Shown: positions 36,255 through 46,976 of the stretch, piece after piece
Layout: every line of letters starts with the position of its first letter
Numbering within the stretch: position 1 is the stretch's first letter
Source: Breviolum minutum Mf 1.05b.01
Lineage: Eukaryota; Sar; Dinophyceae; Suessiales; Symbiodiniaceae
Direction: 5' to 3'
Assembly (NCBI GenBank): GCA_000507305.1
Contig: DF239958.1
Span: 29,783 to 93,782 of the forward strand
DNA length: 64,000 nt
Program-made: the position numbers and the translations under genes
Notes under the pieces: model-generated
Seen by the model: only the letters and a program-made list of their open reading frames with translations
Told to the model about the DNA's origin: nothing
The model's database searches: none

Positions 36255-37425
36255 CTAATATGCCCCAGATGCCCATTTCAAGGTCTTCAAGGTGGTCTCA
36301 TTGGGTTGCACCTTGCATCGAACCTTGGGGAGGTGAGGGCCATTGCCGCCAAGGCCTGACTGCTATGACGTTTATGGGTCCTCTAAGCTTAGCAGTTGCA
36401 TTAGTATAGGGTATATCGGTATATAAATATGATATATATATACATATGTACGTATATTTATTTGTGAAAAGATTCTTTATATTTTTTTAATAGAATTATT
36501 GATAATTATCGCATCATGTAAGGAAGAGTGATTGATATGTTGAGCCAATGGTACACTCAATAGATAACAAATTGGAATTTACAGGGACTCAACAGAGATT
36601 TCTGCTATGGTTTGAGGATTCCCCATCCACCTAACTCACCATGCAGTGGAATTCCAAACAGTGCAACATCACCTGTAACCTTCATGGGGGCGAATGGATC
36701 CCTAGTGGAAAATTTCTTGCACTTCTGGGGTTTGAACAGACATCCTCACTCTCATTTTCATCATGCCAATATCTATCACTACTTTATCTCCATGCCCAGC
36801 TGCCTGGGCTTTTATGAACATCTTAGCTTCCCACCATTTGACGAAAGATTCGTTGGCACCTTGGCTCCATGGGGCTGTTTGAAACGCCAGGTCTGGAATT
36901 GGAGTCTCCAATCAACTTGTGGAAAACGGGAGTCGGCATTTAAATCTGGTTGCTACCAATATATGGAACATTTGGGGGGGAAACCAACAGTGACATGTTT
37001 CGCAAAAACAGCATGGAAGGCGAATTAAATGAAAGATACAAAAAAATGTGGACAAATTCTTCTCTTTGTGAATTCTTGGTTCCATATGTATCAATTTTTC
37101 ATGGAGAAAAACCAGTGTCTCTGGAGTCATGTCATGTCATCATGACTATGGAAATCCGAGACATCTGCCATGGCAGTGGATGCTTTTTCGGTTAAACTTT
37201 GCGACCTTGGTTTAAACATATGTTTTAAAAAAAGCTCAAAAAAGATCCAAGGAATTTTGGATGATTTTGTTTAAAATGTTTTCTAAGGTATCCCGTGGTA
37301 TCCTCATATATCCCTTCACCCTTTTTCGTTCCCAAACCACCCAGGTCAACGCTCTGACCAAGCAACTCGTCTTTTCGTTTCGGATTGGCTACAGCACAAG
37401 CAACCAATAGCGATGTCCAAGTGAC
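36255..37425 (-). CDS. Unknown gene, three-exon 3' part
   Basis: Exons 37,425-37,320, 36,892-36,750 and 36,359-36,255 join in phase. The first follows cccccaactttcag/g and reads ANPKRKDELLGQSVDLGGLG. The second reads LAFQTAPWSQGANESFVKWW, then GDKVVIDIGMM, with a GTGAGG donor. The last reads GNGPHLPKVRCKVQPNETT and ends at TAG after Gly-Ala-Tyr. A second frame is open over the first exon. Mixed charged protein; family unknown. Confidence 0.55.
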
Positions 37426-37558
37426 CTGAAAGTTGGGGGAAATGCAACCCTTCAGACGGTGAAAACATCAGAAACCTGTGAATATATGCCAATATTCTTG
37501 CATATATCGTAAATGTTCATATATTGAGAGGTTGGCAGGTTGAATATAAAATGTTGAC

Positions 37559-37709
37559 CTTTAATAGATGATTTGATATTTGTGTCTATTGATGAAAATG
37601 ATGTTTGAAAGATGGAACTGATCATCTCAAGGTTGACACAATGAATCATCAAACTGCTGACTTCCTCTTCAATATGGCCCCATATATAGGTATCAATACC
37701 ATTGAAGAC
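37559..37709 (-). CDS. Unknown exon, probably same gene as 36,255-37,425
   Basis: It starts at ttttgtag/g and reads FNGIDTYIWGHIEEEVSSLM, then IHCVNLEMISSIF. The donor is uncertain: the AAAG/GTCAAC site used here does not give the phase expected by the next exon. Confidence 0.45.
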
Positions 37710-37872
37710 CTACAAAATATATTGGTTTAAAAAAAATGGAGTCATATCCGCAATCAGATCTACCTCCTGAATCCGACTCCTTCAAGTTTTTAATGTACCA
37801 CCTCTCAGCCCTGTTCTGATGTAAGCACTTGGAGTTCTCAAGAATGTACAAAGAGAAACTTGTACAGTCCGG

Positions 37873-38239
37873 TCAAAATGCTATCTTGAGAATTCCAGCT
37901 GCGTGGGCACCTGGGTCCCCAACCACCGTAGGTCGAAGCTTGGCCATGGCCATGTCCGACACCACATGCTTCGCCGCATCCAAATCCCCTCGCCTTGAAA
38001 AAGATGGGAAAACAATGATAATTTGGATGGAAGAAATCCGGTGATCACCACACCTGGTATGTGTAAAACCTTGTAAATAATATCAAATAATGGCGTCATC
38101 TACCAACCTCAACTGGTGCAAGATTTCTTCCATCAACAGTAGTGAACCCCACTGGTATGGATCTACCATGAACATCTGGGGATGCACCTGGCATGAGCAG
38201 CCACCAGGGCGGAGTATGTCACTTCATCCACCGCCAAGC
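37873..38239 (-). CDS. Pentatricopeptide repeat (PPR) protein, C-terminal exons
   Basis: Exons 38,239-38,188 and 37,993-37,873 join in phase. They give DEVTYSALVAAHARRGDLDA followed by AKHVVSDMAMAKLRP, a full 35-residue PPR repeat (VTYSALV..A...GDLDAA...V.DM....LRP), then a short tail ending KIAF before TGA. PPR proteins bind organellar RNA in plastids and mitochondria and are abundant in dinoflagellates. The intron holds an F4 hairpin element. Earlier repeats lie upstream and were not traced; the exon at 38,446-38,711 is not clearly part of it. Confidence 0.75.
38048..38142. mobile_element. F4 element inside the PPR intron
   Basis: Cacacctggtatgtgtaaaacc through gcaagatttcttccatcaac, with the family core gtaaataat. 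It occupies about half of the 194-nt intron 37,994-38,187. Confidence 0.65.
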
Positions 38240-38445
38240 CTTAGGATGCTGCAGATGTTGTAACCGATGTCTAAAAACAAAACACCAATACCGTTCCCAT
38301 GGATGTTTTGAGTTTCGACGCAACTCTCATCTGATCAGTAAAAAGGGGACAGTCTATTTTTCCCTGTCAGAGGTTGAGGAACTGGGAATGTATACTCCGA
38401 TTTCACAAGGCATCCTGAGGCCTTACCCAATGTAAAAAGACTCAC

Positions 38446-38711
38446 TCTACACCCTACAACGCTGAGGATCTGGGATTGTTTGCTTCCCTTGTGCTGCAAA
38501 AGACAATCGCCGCTGGCGATTAAGCGCCTTTTGCTCTCCCAGGGATTGTACGCAGAACGGCCCCGGTTCCTACATCTTTGATGCCTAGCTAACAAGTACT
38601 TCACGATGCCGACGCTGAGAAAGCTTTCTATAGTCCTTATGCTCTGCTTTCTATAGTCATCTGACTGTTCAACTGGATACTGTCCCGTGAAGACATCGCC
38701 ATCATTGGCTT
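38446..38711 (-). CDS. 88-codon unknown exon
   Basis: It lies between an excellent acceptor (agtttttttttctttatgtcag) and a GTGAGT donor. It reads EANDGDVFTGQYPVEQSDDY, then SIRTIESFLSVGIVKYLLA, then a basic stretch ARHQRCRNRGRS and KRRLIASGDCLLQH. An ATG overlaps the acceptor, so translation starting at MSEANDG is an alternative. Basic, nucleic-acid-binding-like composition; no family recognised. Confidence 0.55.
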
Positions 38712-38901
38712 CTGACATAAAGAAAAAAAAACTCCTGCATCAAACATTGTGTTGACAACTGGCTTTGGCTCGCCATTAGCATCGGCAGAGTTTTGGCTGG
38801 TCATGCTTTACATGCTAGCCAATTCGCATCATTCACAGCGAAGGAGCGAGTAGATGCGCGGAAAATTCATTGATATCTCTAAAGATTTGTTTGTAAATAG
38901 A

Positions 38902-39007
38902 TACAGTACCCTCCAGGGAACTAGCATGTCCCCTACCAAGGCACTTTTGAAGATGATTTTCCTGTTCCCCAGTTTGGATATGGACTGGTTCCCTGGAGGG
39001 TAACTGT
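38902..39007. mobile_element. Short hairpin element with near-perfect ends
   Basis: Terminal repeats accctccagggaac (left) and gttccctggagggt (right), bordered by acagt and aactgt. The interior is A/T-rich with no coding potential. No second copy was seen in the window. Confidence 0.65.
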
Positions 39008-39478
39008 TGCATAGTTCTTCAACACAAACACTTCAATATATACTGGGCTCCTTGGCCGACAGGCTGAGAACTATCTACTGAGCTGTTCAACAGCACCTTG
39101 ACTTCTTGATTCATTTTGAGAGAGGAGGCATTTCGCTTTGAATAATCAAGGTGCAAGCAACTGAAAATAAAAAAGTGAGCCTTAGCCAACTCATGTTGAG
39201 GTTTTATAAAATATGTTTAACACATTATGCATCACCTTCACGAGATTCTGGTCAAAAATCATGCAATAATGTGACATTATTCACGAATCTGTGAATTATT
39301 TAACCCCCCAAAATAAATGCTCTTCAATCAACTCAACACGGCCGCGAATCAGCTTCTAGAAAGAGGTTGATAGCGCCGGCGGTACCAAACCAAGTACCTC
39401 GATTTTTCTCAAAGAAACCAATCTTGCCACCAACATCTGGTTGGTTTTTGGATTTTTCTTGCAGGAAATCATGGAAGG

Positions 39479-39619
39479 GTCAACCTACCCCCCCTCACGT
39501 ACCACGTAACCCCCCAGAAATAAGGCCTTATTAAGGGCTTATTAACGATTGGTTTCCCTTAATGAGGCCTTATTAAACCCTTATTTCTGGAGGGGGGTAC
39601 GTCATGGGGGTAGGTTGAC
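39479..39619. mobile_element. Long hairpin element
   Basis: Gtcaacctacccc and ggggtaggttgac form the ends. Inside, cccccagaaataaggccttatt pairs with aataa...cccttatttctgg. The whole 141 bp can fold into one long stem. A diverged relative lies near 49,262. Confidence 0.7.
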
Positions 39620-39879
39620 TGGCCATGAGGAAACTCCAGCATATCTAACCTTCCCGGCCCAAGGCACTCAACATAGACCTGTGATGGGTCAAAGATCACG
39701 TATTCGCTCATCTCCAGTGAACTGCTGGAGAGCTTCACGCCTTAAGGATTCACAGGGTGACATGGATTGGATCGAATTAAAATAGGAGAATGGAAGTGAA
39801 TTCTACATCGGCATGTATACAGATATGTGTATATATATGTATATATATGTTCAGTTATACATATATACATGGTATAAAT

Positions 39880-39968
39880 ATACTAACTCCCCAAAACTAG
39901 CACAGCACATGCCAGGAGGCCCCAAAAGGAAACTCATCTTCCAACCCCTGTGTTTCAGGTACTATTTT
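39880..39968. mobile_element. Decayed F3 element
   Basis: Tactaactccccaaaactag, ccaaaaggaaactcatcttcc and gtttcaggta follow the F3 order. The terminal repeat is largely lost. Confidence 0.4.
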
Positions 39969-40175
39969 TATGCAGCCAATTTCTTTCCCGGAGCGGGTGA
40001 AGTGCAAACCCTAAAACGGAAGATGTTTGGAGTGGCAAATCGACAGTGGTCTTCGGTATTGCCAGACACGCTTGAACGGCGGATAAAGAAAAACTATAGG
40101 TATCCATGGAGAGACTTCACGTGATGAGGATATTTTTCCGGCTGGTGGCTAGGTCTAAACATACATAAAGATGTA

Positions 40176-40291
40176 CATATGGGTGTTTCCGAAAATAGTG
40201 GTACCCCCAAATCATCCATTTTAATAGGGTTTTCCATTATAAACCATCCATTTTGGGGTACCCCTATTTTTGGAAACACTCATATGTATAC
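40176..40291. mobile_element. F2 hairpin element
   Basis: Inverted ends atgggtgtttcc and ggaaacactcat, then paired gtggtacccc / ggggtacccctat. The asymmetric core (aaatcatccattttaatagg) is in reverse orientation relative to the 63,496 copy. Confidence 0.8.
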
Positions 40292-40707
40292 TGCATATCA
40301 CGTATATATCACTGGTTATACCTTTACAAAAACCCACCTACATCTAGGAGCAGAATAAAGCTTCTTGTTGGGTGGTTGCGCGAGGAAACACATGGAGCTT
40401 TTACTAGAACATGTCCAAGGAATGTAAAGCTTGCAATGAGGACCGGAAAGGTCAGATTATCTGATATAGATTGTGAATCATAAGAAAGACTATCGACCAA
40501 ATGCATGTTGATCAACCACAATATTCCTAAGACAAGCCCCTAGGTTTTGTTTTCCAAAACAAGCAGTGCTTGTTAGGTCGAGGTCCTTGTAACTTCATTT
40601 TTTTCGAAGGCATGGAGTTCTATCCTGCCAACACTTTGTTACAAACGGCCAAATCAAAACATGCAAAATATGAAAATTTCACTGGACAAAACCAGTGTTG
40701 TTTTTCA

Positions 40708-40820
40708 AGTTACACCCCGGAAGACTAACATGGAACCTAAAAACCACCCAATTGAAAAGGAAAATCATCTTCCAAACCATCATTTTCAGGTTCCATGTTA
40801 ATCTTCCAGAGTGTATATAA
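40708..40820. mobile_element. F3 hairpin element at a likely splice donor
   Basis: Ends acaccccggaagactaacatgg and ccatgttaatcttccagagtgt; the inner pair is gaacctaaaaa / ttttcaggttc. Its right edge sits within a few bases of the donor of the exon-like segment starting at 40,822. Confidence 0.75.
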
Positions 40821-40821
40821 C

Positions 40822-41100
40822 CTTTCTCCAAAGTTGCTGTGATATTCTGATCCTCGCCGGGTGGAGTTGCTGTTGCGATCTCCTGACTTTTAAGTGTTGA
40901 GTCAGTCGCCAAGGTGGGGGGCGAGAGACCCCCCGTTGTTATGAGATGTCGTTTCTGGTGGTAGAAATCAGGCAAAGGACCTATTCAACAGCATTTGGGG
41001 TGAGGGGTTTTCCTGTGACATTGGTGCAATTTGGCTGGAATTTCTTCAATGGCAGTGATATCCCTGGAATCACCAGCCAATTTCCACCATCATTCCCCTA
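40822..41100 (-). CDS. Exon-like segments, frames uncertain
   Basis: Two blocks. About 40,822-40,945 reads TLATDSTLKSQEIATAT then EDQNITATLEK and ends at aag/GTTATA. About 40,986-41,100 reads GNWLVIPGISLPLKKFQPN and then NVTGKPLTP, ending at TAG. Both are soluble-looking; competing frames exist. They lie downstream of the PARP-like gene and could be its 3' part or a separate gene. Confidence 0.35.
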
Positions 41101-41264
41101 TCCGTGGGGTGGCTTATGGCTGTATCAACTATATAGCTGCCCTATTGATAAGATCAACTTCAGATTGACCGCAAATCAACAAAAGCAGAACCAACTCAAC
41201 TAGCCTTCACCAACTCAACTAGCCAATAATCTCTGCCTCTGCAAAACAGTCCCAAAAGACAACA

Positions 41265-42179
41265 CTATGGAAAGCAATGTCGTCCTTCGGATTGGTTGAT
41301 GATACGCCCCAAACACACTCGGCAGATCAACATGGCGCAGCGGCCATCGGCATGTGGTTCGCTGCAACTATCTGCCTTCCAGGATTGGACGGTGAAGCCA
41401 CGGGGGAAAAGTCATGGCTTAAATTGGAAGGAAGCTTAAGAAGGAAAGAAAAGCAAACAAAAGTTCCAAAATCTGAATACAGACACTTTCTCTTTTTGCA
41501 CGGAAGAATGCGTATATGTATATATATATATATATTTGTTTATTTACAATACAATATGACATAGTATTCTTGTACAAATATCATATATATGATTATATTT
41601 ATATATATATATATACATATACATGTAATACATATTAATGTCATGAGATACACTCAAACTAGGTCTACTTTTTCTCACCATCCCTTGTGGTCCCCTCCCA
41701 CAGGCTGAGGTAACTCCGCCTTCTGCGCCGAGTCGGTGAGGTAAATCCCAGAGCCCGCTGCGGCACCAGCATGAGAACTGAGCACCTGAAGCCTGAGGGA
41801 ATTATTCCGGAAATAGATGGTTTTTGAATGGATTGCCACCCTCCCGAAGTTCAACATTTCGCCTCTGAAAAAATGATGGGAAAGGAAGACGATCGCCTTT
41901 CTTTTTGGGATGGTATAATGTTCAGGGGCGAACTGTTAAACTTCCAGGGGGTAATATGTGTTACTTTTTTCTTCTTACAGGACTGTCTATCGGAAAAATG
42001 TCCCATTAAGCTCTATCTTCTGTGAATGTTTTCTTTGCTTCATTGCCCCCACCAAAGAAGTTGAATATGTTAATGCTAGGGGGTCTGTGGGTTGCAACAT
42101 ATCAACATTCATCCAGAGTCATGACTTACCAAACACACAAGATAGCCTTCGATCAAGCAATTTGAGGTTGTTTCTTTGG
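41265..42179 (-). CDS. PARP-like ADP-ribosyltransferase, catalytic exons
   Basis: Exons 42,179-42,130 (weak), 41,785-41,679 and 41,361-41,265 join in phase with GTAAGT and GTGAGA donors. The middle exon reads SSHAGAAAGSGIYLTDSAQK, which fits the PARP signature G.GIYF.D...KA. The next reads RCAMLICRVCLGRII, matching the beta strand (mLlc.V.LG) that follows in PARP domains. PARPs transfer ADP-ribose from NAD+ to proteins or nucleic acids. The H-Y-E catalytic set cannot be fully checked: the Tyr of GIY is present, the His would lie in an upstream exon, and the downstream Glu was not located. The last exon ends at TAG but may continue by splicing. Confidence 0.65.
41839..41952. mobile_element. 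F3 element in a PARP-gene intron
   Basis: Ccctcccgaagttcaac through ttcaggggcgaactg and cttccaggggg, with the shared centre gacgatcgcctttctttttggg also seen at 11,959. It lies between the exons at 41,785 and 42,130. Confidence 0.7.
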
Positions 42180-42217
42180 CTATGATTGCATGATATGTCA
42201 ATGGTTATACAAATATA

Positions 42218-42219
42218 AC

Positions 42220-42313
<94 letters not shown>
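42218..42313. repeat. (GAT)n microsatellite, about 32 units
   Basis: A pure gatgat run just upstream, in transcription terms, of the first PARP-like exon. Poly-His and poly-Ile readings are artefacts. Confidence 0.97.
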
Positions 42314-42739
42314 TGATTGGTTGGTAATAAAAAACACATAATAACATGATATACAATTGTGCAATCATATATTTCTTCAGGTGCTTGTTGGATCATCCAA
42401 ATTAGGAGGCACAGCTACTACAGTTCTGAAAATCCCTTCAAGTTGGCCAACAAAAATCCCAAAAAGCTTGCTCCGAGTACAAAAGGTTATCATGTAAACT
42501 TCTGAATCCTTATGCAACCTAGGCACTGAATGCGAGAAGAGTCATCATGTTGAAAGTGGGCAGGTGTTCCTTGCAACAAGAATAGCTCGTTCACATTCAA
42601 ATCCAAAGGCCTCAGTTGCAACTAGGGTTTTGGAGGCACCAGGGAGGTCATGGTTCAAAAGATGATGTTTGAATGAAACTCATGGCATCTGAGCTGATTA
42701 TGAATCTTGTGACTCATATGACTTATCATCTTAATTCAA

Positions 42740-43450
42740 TCAACAGAATTCCTCATCATCTGCCAACCATTTGTCAAACCCTCTCGTTCGTTTTCTCTGT
42801 TCTTGAAGATTTGGGATGACATCCTTTAGTGTGCCATTCCATAGGATCAAAACCCACAACACCCGCCCAAAGAAGCAAAGCTTGAGTGTTTTTTCAATAC
42901 TGAGAGCTTCAAACCATATTGATATCTGCCAAACCCGCTTAATCCTTTCGAATATTTCCTCCAAAGGGATTGGTGAACAACAAACGCTATACCAAGACTC
43001 TTAGGACTCAGTCGTGCAGTGATACCACGGCGAAAGCCTAAAAACACAGCTTTTAGAGCCTCAAAGATCCGTCTTTTTAGATCAAAGTCGTTATCCAAGT
43101 TTCCAATATAAAACTTTAGACATTACGTATATATATATATACAGGCTATGTTGTGTTAATATGTGCTGCATATGTATATATGCGTTTTACAGTATGTATA
43201 ATTACATACATATACTCCAAAATTCCATGATATTCCTGCAAAAAGACTTTGTGTCGTGCCAAACCATCGAAAACCAAAGCTAGATTGTACCATCTTCTCG
43301 CCTTATGCTTGTCATCTCATCAATTGGGAACTGACCATGAACCATGGACCCTCTGGAGAAATTGTGAGTCTGCGAGTTTCTTGGTCGCTCAGGTCAAACA
43401 CCAAGTAACCGTTGAGTTCTTCCAAGAATGGTGGTACACGCAATTCACCT
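42740..43450 (-). CDS. Unknown protein, three 3' exons
   Basis: Exons 43,450-43,336, 43,113-43,048 and 42,997-42,740 join in phase; the last intron is only 50 nt. The protein reads VPPFLEELNGYLVFDLSDQE, then FYIGNLDNDFDLKRRIFEAL, then IFERIKRVWQISIWFEA and a charged end DKWLADDEEFC before TGA. The YIGNLD stretch superficially recalls an RRM RNP2 strand, but an RNP1 motif is not visible, so no family is assigned. The 86-codon last exon is one of the longest clean exons in the window. Confidence 0.65.
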
Positions 43451-43773
43451 CTAGCCGTGGATGTTCACTGCCCAAATGGGCACCCGGATACTCTTTTTGT
43501 TGACACCAAAAAAAGATTCATCTTTTTCTTTAGATCCACATGTAAGGAGAACCTAATCTTCAGCAACTACAGCTACTCGTCTAATAGCTATGTGAAATAA
43601 CATGTTATAAATGAATAGAAATAAAATATTCTGTATTTCTTGACGTCAAAAACATCAGCAAGCAACTTCCCCACTGAAAATGCTGATATGATCAAAGCAG
43701 TTATTAATAATGCGCCGCCATTGCCATCAGAAGAAGCCGATTACTACCCTCTTGGCACCACAATGCAAAGTTT

Positions 43774-44204
43774 CTAAGTTGGTGAGCCGAAGTCACGTGG
43801 CAATTCGGGCACCGGCACAATCTCCATGCGTCGGGTGCTTTTGTCCACCGATCCTGCCACCGCGGAGCCAAGGTCAGCCAAGAGTGATCGCTGAAAAGCC
43901 TATTATAGAATATAACATTAGTTTCTAGTTGGTGGTTTCGACCCATTTGAAAAAAAAGCTCGTCAAATTGGATCATTTTCCCAATTTTCGGGGTGAAAAT
44001 AAAAAATGAAACCACCACTAGACAGGTTTTTTAAACACAGCCTTTGACTTTTTTGAAACAGAACAGTAAATTTGTAGAATCCTCACAAGGATTGAAAGCA
44101 TCTGGACTTTCCACTGAAGTGAATTAGATGGGCAAATGATGTTTACGAAATCATGTATAGGTACATCGATGCCAGAATCACTAGGGATTGGTCTGCAGAC
44201 CCAT
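43774..44204 (-). CDS. Unknown gene, two 3' exons
   Basis: Exon 44,204-44,147 follows tgctgtttttgctctccag and reads VCRPIPSDSGIDVPIHDF. Exon 43,890-43,774 follows a taggcttttcag acceptor and reads SLLADLGSAVAGSVDKSTRR, then EIVPVPELPRDFGSP, ending at TAG. The intron between them carries an F1 element. Two other frames are open across the last exon; this one is chosen for its phase match. Confidence 0.55.
43925..44021. mobile_element. F1 hairpin element in an intron
   Basis: Near-perfect ends: ctagttggtggtttc and gaaaccaccactag. The core aaagctcgtcaaattggatcat and cccaattttcggggtgaaaat can pair in part. It sits about 35 bp from the acceptor of the exon at 43,890. Confidence 0.85.
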
Positions 44205-44578
44205 CTGGAGAGCAAAAACAGCAAGCCTGAAGACCTATCCTGTCTATCTTTGTCAGGCACAACAAGGGACTTTCCTAGCGTTCTTTTCTACGAAAATTAC
44301 GGGATAAATATGGGAGGTACCACGTTGCATGAAAAAACGCCAACGCCCTCAATATCCCCACCTTGAAAAAGCAAAGACCGGAACTGTCCACAGCTAGCCA
44401 GTCCAGGTCGTTCTTCCTGACTTCAAACAGGGTGTGTTTGGCTCACCAAAGGGGGATTAGAATTGATACTGCCTTTTTATGCTAGGAGAAACTCCCAACA
44501 ACCAAACCCCCAACAACAGCCATCTGAGCTAAGATACCCAAATGGGATAGAACTTTCCTCTGTAGTAGAGGACAGCAC

Positions 44579-46131
44579 CTGCACCGAAACACACTGGGAA
44601 CGAACACACGACCATAAATTGCAATGAAGTTCCAGAACCTTCTGTGATTGACTGATCCATTCCCCGAGCTGCTCCCCCGCACCATAGTTCTCCGGCACGC
44701 CATTGCCGCGCATCTCTGTAAACTTAGCCTATCGCCCAGATGGGTGACGGACCACATAGGCTTTTTTTTGTTCGATGTTTTCCACATCTGTTTGAGAATT
44801 CTTACCATTGAATGATCTATATACCAATCAAGGCCTCCCAAGAAAAACCTCAAAAGATTCAATGGCCTTTGGCAACAGACAAGCTCTATGTTTAAGCCAA
44901 CACTAGTTTCTGGACCGACTTTAGATGATTTCACTGCCCAGCCATCCACCTCTAAATCTGCTTTGTGCTCTGCAGGACCTGCACACCGAAAAATCGACAA
45001 CAATGAAGCAACCGCAGTGACAGCAACTGCAACTGCTTTTTGACTAATTACTATGATGGTTACTCTTTCTCACATAATCAAAAATTAAAAAAATGGCTGT
45101 ATTTGGAATGACCACTATTGAAGGGACCCGTTTTTCACTTCCATGATTATGGGAGGAAGGGTATATACTGATATGTAGTTGTGACTTGCCCACACAACTC
45201 ACGAAACCAAGCTACTCCCTTGATGCGTGGCCAAGGTATCGAGCAACACCGCACCCTGAAGGAAGACCTGGCGGGCTTTGTACTGTGCAATAGTGACCAA
45301 AACAACTGCTTTTAGTGGAAGAATCCTTATATCGCAAGATATCACAAGTATATCCTTAAAAGTGAATGGAAGGAATAGAAGCATTTACAACTTGATCTGC
45401 CAATGTAATTACTCACATTCTTCTTTGAAGATGATATGTTTCGTTGTTGTCAGCAGGAATTCTATGGAGCTCCTGTGGCAGCAGCTTCCAGCTTCTTTTT
45501 CGATCCAGGCTTTAGGACCATTTTTGACACTTCAAGTTAGAGTCAGAGAAGCAATCAGAACAGAATCTCAAGAATCTGGCCATATGACTATCTATTGAGC
45601 TGTTGGATCAATGAGGTTTTCTTCTTGTTCATATTGCCTGTTTATGATGTTGATGCACCTTCTGATATGATCATTCCAAAAGCCGAAAGGGCTTTTGCCA
45701 AGAAATCGGTGAAACCAAAAAAAACAACCCACCCACCTGACACCTATAATCCTGCCAATCATTTCTGGATTCCATCTGTTACCATCCGTGTTTGGTATCT
45801 ATACGCTATCCAAGGTTCGAGAAAACATCACAACCTTGCGAGCTTTGCCCCAGTTGAATTTCGGTGATCTACGGCTGCATGGTTTTGAAGCCTACAAACA
45901 GAGGGGGAAATCAATCTGATCTGCTTACAAAAAGAGAACGTGAATAAGCATCAGAATCCAACCTCCACACCCCAAACTTGTGCCTCGAGGGGCAGCAACA
46001 AGGCATCATGTCCTTTATACGACATTTTCGCGATTGACTGACTAGCTGGAAGAAGATGTTCCAAGTAGCAAAGGAACTAGAACCTCTAGTCTTTCGGATA
46101 TCGCCTTCTCAGCCACTGTTTCATTGCTCAT
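44579..46131 (-). CDS. Unknown protein with its start codon, five exons
   Basis: Exon 46,131-46,084 begins at an ATG (MSNETVAEKAISERLE). It joins in phase to 45,891-45,835 (SKPCSRRSPKFNWGKARK), which has a cccctctgtttgtag acceptor. Exons 45,308-45,203 (VVLVTIAQYKARQVFLQG, GTGAGT donor), 45,043-44,806 (AVTAVASLLSIFRCAG, then PETSVGLNIELVCCQRPL, GTAAGA donor) and 44,713-44,579 (NGVPENYGAGEQLGEWIS, then LELHCNLWSC) also chain. One exon is missing between 45,835 and 45,308. The start ATG could instead be internal. A mainly soluble protein with a short hydrophobic stretch; no family recognised. Confidence 0.6.
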
Positions 46132-46899
46132 ATGAATTCTTCATTCCATCTGAGCCAAATTTCCCTGAAAACTTCATCCCTGACCCTGAAAAAATCGTCC
46201 TTCCAACCACCAATGGCCGAAAAGCACAGGACTCCTTTCCCATTTCCTGGCGTTTGAAGGGGTTGAAGTTTTCCGGAACTGTCCGAAAGATCCCAAGCTT
46301 CAAACCAGACTTAGAGTTGCTGTTCTCAACATCTTTATCATGCTTATTGACATTTATTGACCCACTTTCCAACACTTCCAACACTATGGCAAATATGTCA
46401 ACAGATCGATATATGAAGCATGTCAGGAATACGCTGGGCTGCTATCCTTATGCCCACTGTTCCAAAAGATCACCTGAAAAGTCGACCCAGAAGAAGGCCA
46501 TCGGCTGCGTTCCGTTTGGAAGGGCAGTTGGATACGTTGTCGGATGTTTTTTTGGGTTCGTCATGAAGAGGAGAAAATGATGATATATTATGTATTTATG
46601 TCATATCTAATACTATCTACATTGTAATCTACATATTATCATGTGTCTAAACATGTATATATATATATATATATACAGACATGTAGAAATCATACATGTG
46701 ATGAAGAACTTGAACAAAGCCATGAATATGAAACGAAACCTCACCGGAGCTCGGTATGAATACGGGAAAAGACAAAATGATGTACTTGTGCTTTTTCTCA
46801 ATGCCAAAAGACTGTTGCTAGCTTTTTTTTACTTTTGCCGGTTGCCTTTTTGTGCAATGCATGGGAAGTTCTACCTTTTAGTGGGCAGGGTTAAGACAC

Positions 46900-46976
46900 C
46901 TTTGGATCTTCGCCCGTTCAATTGTCTTGCTCCAAGGAACATTCAGCTCAGCGTCCTGTGCAAGGCCGTTGACTGT
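46900..46976 (-). CDS. Single unknown exon
   Basis: It lies between tccattttccag/a and aaag/GTGTCT and reads VNGLAQDAELNVPWSKTIER. The plus strand has a longer open frame here (46,641-47,156), but the minus exon has both splice borders and fits the strand bias of the window. Confidence 0.5.

Noticed and set aside
42119..42396. Poly-His and poly-Ile proteins
   Set aside because: They come from the (GAT)n run.
43048..43113. RRM domain call from YIGNLD
   Set aside because: No RNP1 octamer or the expected following strands appear in the next exon.
46056..46580. 174-codon plus-strand open frame
   Set aside because: It overlaps a minus-strand start exon (46,131-46,084) that chains by phase to four more exons, and it has no splice or 5' signals of its own.
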